Notes under the pieces: model-generated
What the model was told of the DNA's origin: nothing
The model's input: only the letters and a program-made list of their open reading frames with translations
The model's database searches: none
Shown: one piece after another, positions 27,432 to 36,138 of the stretch
Layout of the letters: each line of letters starts with the position of its first letter
Numbering within the stretch: position 1 is the stretch's first letter
Source of the DNA: Vibrio scophthalmi LMG 19158
GTDB lineage: Bacteria; Pseudomonadota; Gammaproteobacteria; Enterobacterales; Vibrionaceae
DNA: 36,138 nt
Reading direction: 5' to 3'
Assembly: GCF_000222585.1 (NCBI RefSeq)
Contig: NZ_AFWE01000224.1
Location: 1 to 36,138, forward strand
Made by a program: the position numbers and the translations under genes

Positions 27432-28982
27432 ATGCAATGGATTATCGAGAACCAAAGCGTGTTATTGAGTGCCCTAGGCAGTGCCGCGATCAGTGGAGCG
27501 GTAGTGGGTTGGTGGGTAAAACAAAAACTGAGCATTGAAAGTCAGTTACTCGAGCAACAATTGCACTCCAATCAACAATTGGCGAACTCACAAATCGACC
27601 AGTTAAAACAATCGCTTGTCGAAGCGCAGCAAGAGTTAGATGAACTCGATCAAGATCGAGATAAAGCCGCTTATGAGCTAAAGCAATCGCATGGCAAATT
27701 GATGGCGGTGATGGAAAAATTGCGTTACTTCGATGCGGTCAAACAAGAGCGTCAGCAATACGCCGAGGATCTTAATCAAGTCCGTGAGCACAAATCACAG
27801 TTGGAAGCGCAATTGCGTGAGCAAGAAGCGCGTCATCAACAAGCTCAACTGGCCAGCCAAGAGAAACTGCAGTTACTCGAAAAAGCCGAAGAGCGCTTGA
27901 AGCAACAATTTGAACATCTCGCCAATCAGTTGTTTGAAGAAAAGACCGCCAAGGTTGACCAGCAAAATAAGCAGAGTTTAGAGGGGCTATTGAGTCCGCT
28001 CAAAGAGCAGTTAGAAGGCTTTAAACGCCAAGTGAACGATAGCTTTAATCTTGAAGCCAAAGAGCGCCATACCCTAGTACATGAGCTAAAAAACTTGCAG
28101 CGTTTGAATGAAGATATGACTCGTGAAGCGGTGAACCTAACTCAGGCTTTAAAAGGTGACAATAAGCAGCAAGGCAACTGGGGGGAAGTGGTTTTGGCGC
28201 GCGTATTGGCTGAATCGGGTTTGCGAGAAGGGCATGAGTACCAAACCCAAGTCAGTTTGCAAAATGAAGCGGGCAAGCGTTATCAGCCAGATGTGATTGT
28301 TCACTTACCACAAGAGAAACAAGTGGTGATTGATTCGAAAATGGCGCTGGTGGCCTACGAGCGTTACTTCAATGCTGAAACCGATCGAGATAGAGCTCAA
28401 GCGCTAAGTGATCACTTACTTGCTCTACGTAGCCACATTAAAGGATTAAGCCATAAGGATTATCATCAGCTTAAAGGCATTCGTAGCCTTGATTACGTGC
28501 TGATGTTTATTCCGGTTGAGCCTGCTTTCCAGGTGGCGATTCAAGCGGATCCGAGCTTGGTTAAAGATGCGATGGAGCAAAATATTATTTTGGTCAGCCC
28601 AACCACATTGCTGGTGGCACTGCGCACGATTGATAACTTATGGCGTAATGACCGCCAAAACCAAAATGCGCAAATTATCGCGGAACGAGCCAGTAAGCTT
28701 TACGACAAACTGCGTCTGTTTGTTGAAGATATGGAAGGTTTGGGTGGTGCACTCGACAAAGCCAATCAAAGCTACCAAGGGGCAATGAACAAGCTCGCGA
28801 CAGGGCGCGGTAACGTGATTCGCCAAGCAGAAAGCTTTAAACAGCTAGGGGTGGAAGTAAAACGTCCAATATCGAGTGATATTGTCCAGTTAGCACAAAC
28901 TGAGGATGTGACAGAAAATGAATATTTGGCTGAAAATGCACCGCAGTTAGAAAGACATCCGGCTGAGGATAAAGTAAACTAA
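27432..28982 (+). CDS. rmuC: DNA recombination protein RmuC
   Basis: RmuC limits recombination at inverted repeats and is a presumed nuclease-like protein. The 516-aa protein has an N-terminal membrane helix (about 10-27), a long Gln/Glu-rich coiled coil (about 30-190), and the RmuC domain (about 200-450) with GNWGEVVLARVLAESGLREGHEY, QPDVIVHLPQEKQVVIDSKM (a PD-D/E-K-like motif), and LDYVLMFIPVEPAF. The C-terminal tail is acidic. It is located before ubiE-ubiJ-ubiB-tatABC, as in E. coli (rmuC-ubiE-ubiJ-ubiB-tat), which confirms identity. The gap to ubiE is 153 bases. Confidence 0.95.
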   Translation: MQWIIENQSVLLSALGSAAISGAVVGWWVKQKLSIESQLLEQQLHSNQQLANSQIDQLKQSLVEAQQELDELDQDRDKAAYELKQSHGKLMAVMEKLRYFDAVKQERQQYAEDLNQVREHKSQLEAQLREQEARHQQAQLASQEKLQLLEKAEERLKQQFEHLANQLFEEKTAKVDQQNKQSLEGLLSPLKEQLEGFKRQVNDSFNLEAKERHTLVHELKNLQRLNEDMTREAVNLTQALKGDNKQQGNWGEVVLARVLAESGLREGHEYQTQVSLQNEAGKRYQPDVIVHLPQEKQVVIDSKMALVAYERYFNAETDRDRAQALSDHLLALRSHIKGLSHKDYHQLKGIRSLDYVLMFIPVEPAFQVAIQADPSLVKDAMEQNIILVSPTTLLVALRTIDNLWRNDRQNQNAQIIAERASKLYDKLRLFVEDMEGLGGALDKANQSYQGAMNKLATGRGNVIRQAESFKQLGVEVKRPISSDIVQLAQTEDVTENEYLAENAPQLERHPAEDKVN

Positions 28983-29135
28983 TCGGCCGCAGCTCCGGTC
29001 TGTGTCGCATCGATGTAAAACCCAACCCAAAGATGCAAGTTTTCGTTGGGTCATGATGTCGCACAATACGTATCAATTATGTGTATAAACCCTGCGTATA
29101 GACCGTAATTCCGAGTTGCTCGAAGAGGATTAATC

Positions 29136-29918
29136 ATGACGGATACCAACGTGCAGTCAAATACAGCGTTAGAAACACAAGAAACCACCCATTTTGGTTT
29201 TACTACTGTAGCCAAAGAAGAAAAAGTGGCCAAAGTTGCTCAAGTATTTCACTCAGTAGCGGCGAAATACGACATCATGAACGACTTAATGTCGGGTGGT
29301 GTGCACCGTTTGTGGAAGCGCTTTACCATTGATTGCAGTGGTGCTCGCCCGGGTCAACGCGTGCTTGACCTTGGTGGTGGTACTGGCGATTTGACCGCAA
29401 AATTTTCTCGCATTGTTGGTGAGAAAGGTCACGTGGTTTTAGCTGACATCAACAACTCAATGCTGAATGTTGGTCGCGACAAACTACGCGACAGTGGCAT
29501 TGTTGGTAATGTGCACTATGTACAAGCCAATGCGGAAGAATTGCCGTTCCCTGATGACTACTTTGATGTCATCACGATTAGCTTTTGTCTGCGTAACGTA
29601 ACAGATAAAGACAAAGCACTGCGTTCTATGTTCCGCGTGTTGAAGCCGGGTGGTCGCTTATTGGTGTTGGAGTTCTCGAAGCCAATTCTTGAGCCACTTT
29701 CAAAAATTTATGATGCTTACTCGTTCCACCTATTACCAAAAATTGGCGAAGTGGTGGCAAACGATGCAGATAGCTACCGTTACCTAGCAGAATCAATCCG
29801 TATGCACCCAGATCAAGACACCTTGCAGGGCATGATGGATGAAGCGGGCTTTGAGCAAACCAATTACTACAACCTCACTGGTGGTATTGTTGCGTTGCAC
29901 CGTGGTTATAAGTTCTAG
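29136..29918 (+). CDS. ubiE: Ubiquinone/menaquinone C-methyltransferase UbiE
   Basis: UbiE methylates both demethylmenaquinol and the 2-methoxy-benzoquinol intermediate of ubiquinone synthesis. The 260-aa SAM-dependent enzyme has the SAM loop [41 protein letters not shown] (the UbiE signature), and the post-motif [15 protein letters not shown] and [20 protein letters not shown] precedes the ATG. It leads the ubiE-ubiJ-ubiB cluster, eight bases before ubiJ. Confidence 0.97.
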   Translation: MTDTNVQSNTALETQETTHFGFTTVAKEEKVAKVAQVFHSVAAKYDIMNDLMSGGVHRLWKRFTIDCSGARPGQRVLDLGGGTGDLTAKFSRIVGEKGHVVLADINNSMLNVGRDKLRDSGIVGNVHYVQANAEELPFPDDYFDVITISFCLRNVTDKDKALRSMFRVLKPGGRLLVLEFSKPILEPLSKIYDAYSFHLLPKIGEVVANDADSYRYLAESIRMHPDQDTLQGMMDEAGFEQTNYYNLTGGIVALHRGYKF

Positions 29919-29926
29919 AGGTCGCT

Positions 29927-30532
29927 ATGCCATTTGAACCCTTGGTTACCGCTGTTATCGAAACCACCCTTAATACCCTGATTAAAGACGATCCTGAATT
30001 GGGTCGCCGTTTGTCGCGTCTAAAAGGGCAAGTGATCCAAGTTCATCTCAAAGAAGTGAACAAAACCATCACCTTCATTTTCAGTCAGCAGATTGATGTG
30101 CTGGCAAACTATGAAGGTGAACCAGACTGTTATTTGTCGCTTAACCTATCGGTATTACCAGAGTTGCGTGAACAGGCCAATATTACCAAGCTGATCAAAC
30201 AAGATAAGTTGGTATTAGAGGGTGATATTCAATTAGCGCAAAAGTTCTCGCAATTAATGACCGATTGTAAGCCTGATGTCGCTGAATGGCTCTCGCGTAT
30301 TGTGGGTGACGTTGCTGCTCATTCCTTAGTGAAAGGCGTGAGTCACTTTGGCTCGTTGCTGAAGTCACAAGTGAGTAAGCAGCAAGATTATCTTGGGCAA
30401 GTGATCACCGAAGAGTGGCGCTTAGCGCCTGCGCCGCTAGAAGTGGCGCACTTTTGTGATCAAGTGGACGATGTGAAAAGCCAAGCGGCACGTATAGAAG
30501 CAAAGTTAAACCAGTTACTGGAGCGTGTATGA
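29927..30532 (+). CDS. ubiJ: Ubiquinone biosynthesis accessory factor UbiJ
   Basis: UbiJ is a lipid-binding assembly factor of the soluble Ubi complex. The 201-aa protein starts with an SCP2-like sterol-carrier domain (about 15-115), including [19 protein letters not shown] and [15 protein letters not shown]. The C-terminal half ends in a helical, coiled-coil-like tail ([22 protein letters not shown]). AGAGGT precedes the ATG. It overlaps ubiB by four bases, so the two are probably translated together. Length equals E. coli UbiJ (201 aa). Confidence 0.93.
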   Translation: MPFEPLVTAVIETTLNTLIKDDPELGRRLSRLKGQVIQVHLKEVNKTITFIFSQQIDVLANYEGEPDCYLSLNLSVLPELREQANITKLIKQDKLVLEGDIQLAQKFSQLMTDCKPDVAEWLSRIVGDVAAHSLVKGVSHFGSLLKSQVSKQQDYLGQVITEEWRLAPAPLEVAHFCDQVDDVKSQAARIEAKLNQLLERV

Positions 30533-32163
30533 CACCTTCGGAAATTCGTCGCCTCTACCGCATCATCAAAGTCCAACTTGAGTATGGTTTGGATGAGTTA
30601 CTGCCCAATCATCAGCTAACCAAAGCGCCGTTACTGGCTCGAAAATCGCTGTTTTGGATAAAAAACCAGCACCCAGAAAAACCGTTGGGTGAGCGTTTAC
30701 GCTTAGCATTGCAAGAGCTTGGGCCTGTTTGGATCAAGTTTGGTCAGATGATGTCGACCCGCCGTGATTTGTTCCCGCCGCACATTGCCGATCCACTGGC
30801 CTTACTGCAAGACCAAGTGGCCCCCTTTGATGGGGAGTTGGCCAAAGAACAAATGGAAAAAGCGCTGGGTGGACCGATTGAAAATTGGTTTAGTGAGTTT
30901 GATATCAAGCCACTCGCGTCAGCCTCTATCGCGCAGGTGCATACTGCACGCTTGAAAGAGACGGGCCAAGAGATTGTTTTGAAGGTCATTCGACCTGATA
31001 TTCGCCCGGTGATTGATGCAGATCTAAAACTGATGTATCGCATGGCGCGTATAGTCGCTAAAGCTCAGCCTGAAGCACGTCGTTTAAAACCAGTTGAAGT
31101 CGTGCGAGAGTATGAAAAGACTCTGCTTGATGAACTAGACTTAAGAAGAGAAGCGGCGAATGCAATTCAATTGCGTCGTAACTTCGAAGGCAGTGAAGAG
31201 CTTTACGTACCGGAAGTTTTACCTGATTTTAGCAGTGAATCACTGATGGTATCTGAGCGAATCTACGGCATTCAAGTGTCAGATATCGAGGGTTTAAAAG
31301 CCAACGGTACCGATATGAAGTTGCTGGCTGAGCGAGGGGTGAGCGTTTTCTTTACCCAAGTATTTCGCGACAGCTTCTTTCATGCTGATATGCACCCGGG
31401 AAATGTATTCGTTGAACCAGAACATCCGGAAAACCCGCGTTGGATAGGTTTGGATTGTGGCATTGTCGGCACATTAAATAGCGATGATAAACGCTACTTA
31501 GCGGAAAACTTTTTAGCTTTTTTCAATCGAGATTATCGCCGCGTTGCGGAATTGCATGTTGAGTCGGGTTGGGTTCCACGTGAAACCAATATTGATGAAT
31601 TTGAGTTTGCGATTCGTATTGTGTGTGAACCGATTTTTGCCAAACCACTGTGCGAAATTTCCTTTGGTCACGTGCTGTTGAATCTGTTCAATACTGCGCG
31701 TCGCTTTGAAATGGAAGTACAGCCGCAATTAGTTTTGCTGCAAAAAACATTACTCTATGTTGAAGGGTTAGGGCGTCAGTTATATCCACAGTTGGATCTG
31801 TGGGCAACGGCGAAGCCATTCCTTGAAACGTGGATGATGAATCAAGTCGGTCCGCAAGCGCTGATCAATGCGGTTAAAGATCGCGCACCGTTTTGGGCTG
31901 AGAAATTACCCGAATTGCCTGAGTTGTTATACGATAGCTTGCGTCAAGGTAAAGCCTTGAATCAACGCATGGATCAGCTTTACCAAGGTTACCGCGCATC
32001 TAAGCGTCAGCAGGCGACGGGTAAATTTTTATTTGGTGTTGGTGCCACATTAGTCGTATGCTCGGCAATTATGGTCAACAGCACTTATGAGCAATTGTCA
32101 CCAATCTGCGTCGCTGCAGGGGTCACATTTTGGTTGCTCAGTTGGCGAGCTTATCGCCAATAG
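30529..32163 (+). CDS. ubiB: Ubiquinone biosynthesis atypical kinase/ATPase UbiB
   Basis: UbiB is an ABC1/ADCK atypical kinase-like ATPase that helps to hand lipid intermediates to the Ubi complex. The 544-aa protein has the KxGQ segment [21 protein letters not shown], the alanine-rich nucleotide loop [13 protein letters not shown], the lysine in VLKVIRP, the catalytic HADMHPGN and the metal-binding DCG in GLDCGIVG. Two C-terminal membrane helices (about 500-540) anchor it. It contains a parS site at codons 348-353 (within GWVPRETN). It ends 50 bases before tatA. Confidence 0.96.
   Translation: MTPSEIRRLYRIIKVQLEYGLDELLPNHQLTKAPLLARKSLFWIKNQHPEKPLGERLRLALQELGPVWIKFGQMMSTRRDLFPPHIADPLALLQDQVAPFDGELAKEQMEKALGGPIENWFSEFDIKPLASASIAQVHTARLKETGQEIVLKVIRPDIRPVIDADLKLMYRMARIVAKAQPEARRLKPVEVVREYEKTLLDELDLRREAANAIQLRRNFEGSEELYVPEVLPDFSSESLMVSERIYGIQVSDIEGLKANGTDMKLLAERGVSVFFTQVFRDSFFHADMHPGNVFVEPEHPENPRWIGLDCGIVGTLNSDDKRYLAENFLAFFNRDYRRVAELHVESGWVPRETNIDEFEFAIRIVCEPIFAKPLCEISFGHVLLNLFNTARRFEMEVQPQLVLLQKTLLYVEGLGRQLYPQLDLWATAKPFLETWMMNQVGPQALINAVKDRAPFWAEKLPELPELLYDSLRQGKALNQRMDQLYQGYRASKRQQATGKFLFGVGATLVVCSAIMVNSTYEQLSPICVAAGVTFWLLSWRAYRQ
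31572..31587. other. parS site (ParB-binding) inside ubiB
   Basis: GGTTCCACGTGAAACC. The 14-bp core GTTCCACGTGAAAC is an exact match to the parS consensus; only the two outermost bases, which are often free, differ. It encodes VPRET in UbiB; E. coli UbiB (from memory) reads VPPDT here and lacks the site. Confidence 0.8.
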
Positions 32164-32213
32164 GCGTTAGACTCACAGAATAATTTTGTTTAATAGAACC
32201 CGAGGTAAATGAA

Positions 32214-32456
32214 ATGGGTGGTATTAGTATTTGGCAACTTCTGATTGTTGCTGTAATCGTTGTATTGCTGTTTGGTACTAAGAAGTTACGTAATATTGGT
32301 GGCGACTTAGGTAGTGCTGTGAAAGGCTTTAAGAAAGCAATGAGCGACGAGGATGCATCTCAAGATAAAAAAGATGCTGATTTTGAACCTAAAAATCTAG
32401 AACAGCAGAAGACTGAAGCGACTGCTGAGACTAAAAAAGACAAAGAGCAGGCATAA
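32214..32456 (+). CDS. tatA: Twin-arginine translocase subunit TatA
   Basis: TatA oligomerises to form the pathway for folded twin-arginine precursors. The 80-aa protein has an N-terminal membrane helix ([17 protein letters not shown]), the [24 protein letters not shown] hinge and amphipathic helix, and a charged Lys/Glu-rich tail. GAGGT lies before the ATG. It starts the tatA-tatB-tatC unit, three bases before tatB. Confidence 0.96.
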   Translation: MGGISIWQLLIVAVIVVLLFGTKKLRNIGGDLGSAVKGFKKAMSDEDASQDKKDADFEPKNLEQQKTEATAETKKDKEQA

Positions 32457-32459
32457 TAC

Positions 32460-32840
32460 GTGTTTGATATCGGTTTTTGGGAACTGGTATTAATATCTGT
32501 TGTAGCTCTTGTTGTCTTGGGCCCTGAGCGTTTGCCACATGCGATTCGCAGCGTTTCTCGTTTTGTTTCACAAGCGAAAACGATGGCAAACAACGTGAAA
32601 GATGAAATCTCTCACGAACTGAAGGTGCAAGAACTGCAAGAGAACTTGCGTAAAGCTGAACAAATGGGGATGGAAGATCTATCGCCTGAGTTGAAATCTT
32701 CGGTTGAAGAACTGAAGAAAGCTGCGCAAGAGGTGCAACGTCCCTATGCTCAAAAGGCTACGGAGACCGAGGCTGTTGTCAGTGATGAAAAACCACAGAC
32801 CAGCCAAGCCATTGCACCGGCAGATAAGAAAGCCGAGTAG
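32460..32840 (+). CDS. tatB: Twin-arginine translocase subunit TatB
   Basis: TatB forms the substrate-receptor complex with TatC. The 126-aa protein has the diagnostic MFDIGFWELVLISVVALVVLGPERLP start, with the conserved Glu in the membrane helix and the GPERLP hinge, followed by an amphipathic helix and a long Glu/Lys-rich tail. The start is a GTG at 32460, only three bases after the tatA stop, with AAAGAG in the end of tatA as a weak ribosome-binding site. It is followed by an intrinsic-terminator-like hairpin before tatC. Confidence 0.95.
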   Translation: MFDIGFWELVLISVVALVVLGPERLPHAIRSVSRFVSQAKTMANNVKDEISHELKVQELQENLRKAEQMGMEDLSPELKSSVEELKKAAQEVQRPYAQKATETEAVVSDEKPQTSQAIAPADKKAE

Positions 32841-32850
32841 CCTTTAAGTG

Positions 32851-32881
32851 AGGAGCTGCACGTGACGTGTGGCTCCTTTTT
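32851..32881 (+). terminator. Terminator-like hairpin between tatB and tatC
   Basis: AGGAGC...GCTCCT closes a nearly perfect dyad, with TG/TG internally and CAC...GTG above, followed by five T. It sits inside the tat operon, 24 bases before tatC, so it may act as an attenuator that lowers tatC relative to tatAB. Confidence 0.65.
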
Positions 32882-32904
32882 GATCTTCTAGAATGAGGTT
32901 TGAT

Positions 32905-33657
32905 ATGCCTTCTGTTGAGCAGACACAACCTTTAATCAGCCATTTACTGGAGCTGCGTAATCGCTTATTGCGTGCGTTGCTTGCAGTGTTGGTGGTATTT
33001 CTTGGTTTAATCTACTTTTCTGGTGATATCTACGAGTTTGTTTCAAAACCACTTGTCGACAAATTACCGGAAGGGGCAACGATGATCGCGACTGATGTCG
33101 CATCCCCTTTCTTTACCCCATTAAAGCTGACCTTGATTGCATCGGTATTTATCGCGGTACCTTTGATTTTGTATCAGGTCTGGGCTTTTGTAGCGCCGGG
33201 ATTGTATAAGCATGAACGTCGTTTGATCATGCCGCTGATGTTTTCCAGCTCACTGCTATTTTACGCAGGCGTTTCGTTTGCTTATTTCGTGGTTTTTCCG
33301 CTGGTATTTGGCTTCTTTACTGCGATATCGCTGGGCGGAGTTGAGTTTGCTACCGACATTTCCAGTTACCTGGATTTCGTTCTCGCGCTGTTTATGGCGT
33401 TCGGTATTGCCTTTGAAATTCCGGTCGCAATTATCTTATTGTGCTGGACGGGAGCGACTTCACCTGATGAACTGCGCGCTAAGCGTCCATACATCATTGT
33501 GATTGCTTTCGTTGTCGGTATGTTGCTGACGCCACCAGACATTATTTCGCAGACGTTATTGGCCATCCCAATGTGTTTGCTGTTTGAGGTGGGATTGTTC
33601 TTTGCTCGTTTCTATGTCCGTAAGGATGATGACGAAGAAGAGCAAGTCGAAGAGTAA
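32905..33657 (+). CDS. tatC: Twin-arginine translocase subunit TatC
   Basis: TatC is the six-helix integral subunit that recognises the twin-arginine signal. The 250-aa protein has the cytoplasmic N-terminal [18 protein letters not shown] (with the signal-binding Glu), the FTPLKL and [21 protein letters not shown] loop, and [14 protein letters not shown], all typical. I start at 32905 ([12 protein letters not shown]) because GAGGT lies five bases ahead, rather than at an ATG four codons earlier. The tail is strongly acidic ([10 protein letters not shown]). It ends at a two-way terminator shared with convergent tatD. Confidence 0.96.
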   Translation: MPSVEQTQPLISHLLELRNRLLRALLAVLVVFLGLIYFSGDIYEFVSKPLVDKLPEGATMIATDVASPFFTPLKLTLIASVFIAVPLILYQVWAFVAPGLYKHERRLIMPLMFSSSLLFYAGVSFAYFVVFPLVFGFFTAISLGGVEFATDISSYLDFVLALFMAFGIAFEIPVAIILLCWTGATSPDELRAKRPYIIVIAFVVGMLLTPPDIISQTLLAIPMCLLFEVGLFFARFYVRKDDDEEEQVEE

Positions 33658-33671
33658 TGATAGCGAGATGA

Positions 33672-33699
33672 AAAAAGGTTGGCGATGCCAACCTTTTTT
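33672..33699. terminator. Bidirectional terminator between tatC and tatD
   Basis: AAAAAGGTTGGC-GAT-GCCAACCTTTTT, with A/T tracts for both strands. Confidence 0.9.
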
Positions 33700-33742
33700 A
33701 TGCCTGTAATTTGCAAATCACATCTTGCTCGCTGCTAACACG

Positions 33743-34504
33743 TTATAGATTAAACAGTGTTTTTGCGTTGTGGGTTGTGAGTTCATCCACCTGCTGTAAG
33801 CTCATTTCGCGTAGATCTGCGACTCGTTGAGCGACCAATTGAGTATAGGCTGGCTCGTTGCGTTTGCCACGATGTGGTACGGGTGCTAGGTAAGGGCAGT
33901 CAGTTTCAAGAATGACATAGTTCAGATCTAAAGCAGGGATCACCAAATCCATTCCACCATTTTTAAATGTCGACACACCCCCTAAGCCCAAATGAAAACC
34001 CAGATCATTAATTGCCTGCGCTTCTTCAATACTGCCCCCGAAACAGTGGAAGACTCCACTTAAAGAGCCGTCTTGTTCTTGGCTGAGCAGCTTGAGGGTT
34101 TCTTCAATAGAATCTCGCGTGTGAATGACCACCGGTAGGCTCATCTCTTTGGCCCAATTAAGCTGAGTGATAAAGGCTTTCTCTTGTTCAGCGCGGAAGG
34201 TTTTATCCCAATAGAGATCGATACCGATTTCACCGACGGCAATAAATGAATGCTTGCTAAACCAGCTATAAATCGTTGCCAGTGATTGCTCAACGTTACC
34301 ATCAACATAACAAGGGTGTAGCCCCATCATTGAACGACAAACATCAGGGTAAGCGGCTTCGGTTTTGAGCATGGGTTCGATGGAGTCTAGATCGATATTA
34401 GGCAGTAAAATTTTATCAATGCCTTGTGCCAATGCTCGTTGGACGACTTCGTCGCGATCATTATTAAACTCGCTGGCGTAGATGTGTGCATGGCTATCAA
34501 TCAT
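33743..34504 (-). CDS. tatD: TatD-family metal-dependent hydrolase/DNase
   Basis: TatD-family proteins are TIM-barrel metallohydrolases with DNase activity. The 253-aa protein has IDSHAHI (metal His-x-His), the bridging Glu in AVGEIGIDLYW, VIHTRDS, FHCFGGS and ETDCPYLAP, all typical. The start at 34504 (MIDSHAH) follows AAGAGAA; a frame 27 codons longer is rejected. It is convergent with tatABC, while in E. coli tatD is co-transcribed after tatC, so the gene has its own control here. The GEIGIDLYW spelling would also suit a YcfH/YjjV-like paralogue; tatD is chosen from position and is tentative. Confidence 0.82.
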   Translation of the reverse strand: MIDSHAHIYASEFNNDRDEVVQRALAQGIDKILLPNIDLDSIEPMLKTEAAYPDVCRSMMGLHPCYVDGNVEQSLATIYSWFSKHSFIAVGEIGIDLYWDKTFRAEQEKAFITQLNWAKEMSLPVVIHTRDSIEETLKLLSQEQDGSLSGVFHCFGGSIEEAQAINDLGFHLGLGGVSTFKNGGMDLVIPALDLNYVILETDCPYLAPVPHRGKRNEPAYTQLVAQRVADLREMSLQQVDELTTHNAKTLFNL

Positions 34505-34564
34505 GGTGATTCTCTTGATTTCGTTGTTGGACTTATGTGTGTAGCAAAGTATACGGCAGTGTGA

Positions 34565-35710
<1,146 letters not shown>

Positions 35711-35730
35711 TCTCAACCAATCGTGAACTG

Positions 35731-35762
35731 AAATAGGTCGGCAATTGCCGACCTATTTTTTT
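35731..35762 (+). terminator. Intrinsic terminator after hemB
   Basis: The stem AAATAGGTCGGC with GCCGACCTATTT has an AATT loop and is followed by further T. Confidence 0.92.
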
Positions 35763-35851
35763 ATCGGCTCTCTACTGAGGTTTGAGCTATCGCTTGGATG
35801 AAGCGAAGAGAGTGAGGGCTGCAACACAGGCGTGATCTGAATAGTTAAAAT

Positions 35852-35872
35852 AAATGAGACTTTTTCTCATTT
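35852..35872. repeat. Inverted repeat upstream of the ryhB promoter
   Basis: AAATGAGA-CTTTT-TCTCATTT, eight perfect pairs. It ends five bases before the ryhB -35 box, and its left arm repeats the AAATGAGA found in the Fur box at 35888-35895. It may be a second Fur half-site pair or another operator. Confidence 0.45.
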
Positions 35873-35877
35873 AGATG

Positions 35878-35906
35878 TTGACTATGTAAATGAGAATCAT
35901 TATTAT
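35878..35906 (+). promoter_or_regulatory. ryhB promoter with overlapping Fur box
   Basis: The promoter is TTGACT (35878-35883), a 17-base spacer, TATTAT (35901-35906). GTAAATGAGAATCATTATT (35886-35904) matches 15 of 19 bases of the Fur box GATAATGATAATCATTATC and fills the spacer, so iron-bound Fur should block RNA polymerase. Confidence 0.9.
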
Positions 35907-36074
35907 CAATCTCGTCTTAGGGAATGAGGTTGTTCACAAGGATGTTGAGTCACTAGCTTCAAGCAATTGAACTTAGTGGTGACACAGAATTTAATGAACT
36001 TGCACAAGTTCTTTATGACACGACATTGCTCACATTGCTTCCAGTGTAATTTATAGCTATATGGCAGAGCCGCA

Positions 36075-36090
36075 TGTTCCACATGAAACG
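36075..36090. other. Degenerate parS-like site inside ryhB
   Basis: TGTTCCACATGAAACG. It equals the inverse of the bcr-gene site (TGTTCCACGTGAAACG) except for one central G-to-A change. The central CACGTG is broken, so binding by ParB would be expected to be weak or absent. Confidence 0.4.
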
Positions 36091-36110
36091 CTTTGACACT
36101 TTTTTGCTAG

Positions 36111-36137
36111 GCGACATCGAAAGATGTCGCTTTTTTT
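36111..36137 (+). terminator. Rho-independent terminator of ryhB
   Basis: GCGACATC-GAAA-GATGTCGC followed by seven T. Confidence 0.93.
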
Positions 36138-36138
36138 A

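Larger units (their letters stand above)
35913..36137 (+). ncRNA. ryhB: RyhB iron-starvation small RNA
   Basis: The core CACGACATTGCTCACATTGC (from 36019, continuing as TTCCAGT to 36045) is identical, as I recall it, to the conserved mRNA-pairing core of enterobacterial RyhB. The expected start, about seven bases after the -10 box, and the terminator at 36111-36137 give about 225 nt, the length reported for Vibrio RyhB and more than twice the E. coli form (about 90 nt). RyhB with Hfq down-regulates iron-using proteins when iron is short. The 5' end is inferred from promoter geometry, the core and terminator are seen directly. No credible coding frame is present. It lies directly downstream of hemB. 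Confidence 0.93.

Noticed and set aside
28983-29135. Possible structured RNA between rmuC and ubiE
   Set aside because: ACCCAAC...GTTGGGT forms seven pairs with an 18-base loop and no T tract; too weak to call a terminator or an sRNA.

Overview
The window is an ordinary stretch of core chromosome from a gammaproteobacterium, almost certainly a Vibrio (Vibrionaceae, chromosome 1). The evidence is the high similarity of ThiG, UspA, FtnA, UspB, AsnC, GntR, UbiB and TatC to enterobacterial proteins, a long Vibrio-type ThiE, and a RyhB sRNA of about 225 nt beside hemB. Several 16-bp ParB-binding (parS) sites show that the window lies close to oriC. The first bases look like the tail of an rRNA/tRNA operon: an intrinsic terminator, a decayed tRNA-Trp-like copy, then a second copy of the same terminator. 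No phage, transposase, integrase, CRISPR array or defence locus is visible.

Layout. 1-516: tRNA-operon tail and a gene-poor gap. 517-906: crcB fluoride channel. 964-7328: TPP riboswitch and the tightly packed thiC-thiE-thiF-thiS-thiG-thiH operon, closed by a two-way terminator. 7393-12574: an aminopeptidase P, a LysR regulator divergent from a Bcr/CflA drug exporter, a 94-aa protein of unknown function, and asnC. 12680-15856: a large membrane c-di-GMP enzyme (periplasmic ligand-binding domain, PAS-PAS-GGDEF-EAL). 15916-20535: rsmJ, a DMT permease, uspA divergent from ftnA, then uspB and yhiN; rsmJ/uspA/uspB/yhiN are also neighbours in E. coli. 20674-26308: a gluconate/Entner-Doudoroff module (gntR, gntK-edd on the minus strand, gluconate permease-eda on the plus strand) with GntR operators in both control regions. 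26342-27247: a second DMT permease. 27432-33699: rmuC, ubiE-ubiJ-ubiB and tatA-tatB-tatC. 33743-34504: tatD on the opposite strand. 34667-35762: hemB. 35852-36137: Fur-controlled ryhB.

How the parts work together. The thi operon makes thiamine phosphate from the pyrimidine (ThiC) and thiazole (ThiF/S/G/H) branches, joined by ThiE, and is sensed through TPP. The gnt module imports gluconate, phosphorylates it, dehydrates it and cleaves KDPG, with GntR sensing the substrate. FtnA, HemB and RyhB tie the right half to iron. The ubi and tat genes serve respiration and export of folded proteins.

The most notable signals are not genes. They are a parS cluster written partly inside coding sequence (thiE, the bcr-like gene, ubiB), the complete but unlabelled ryhB gene with a textbook Fur/promoter overlap, a decayed ThiD-like domain fused to ThiE, and a tRNA-Trp relic with an enlarged anticodon loop. 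I saw no convincing new multi-gene system. Coordinates of starts were chosen from ribosome-binding sites and family N-termini, and several are shorter than the longest open frame.
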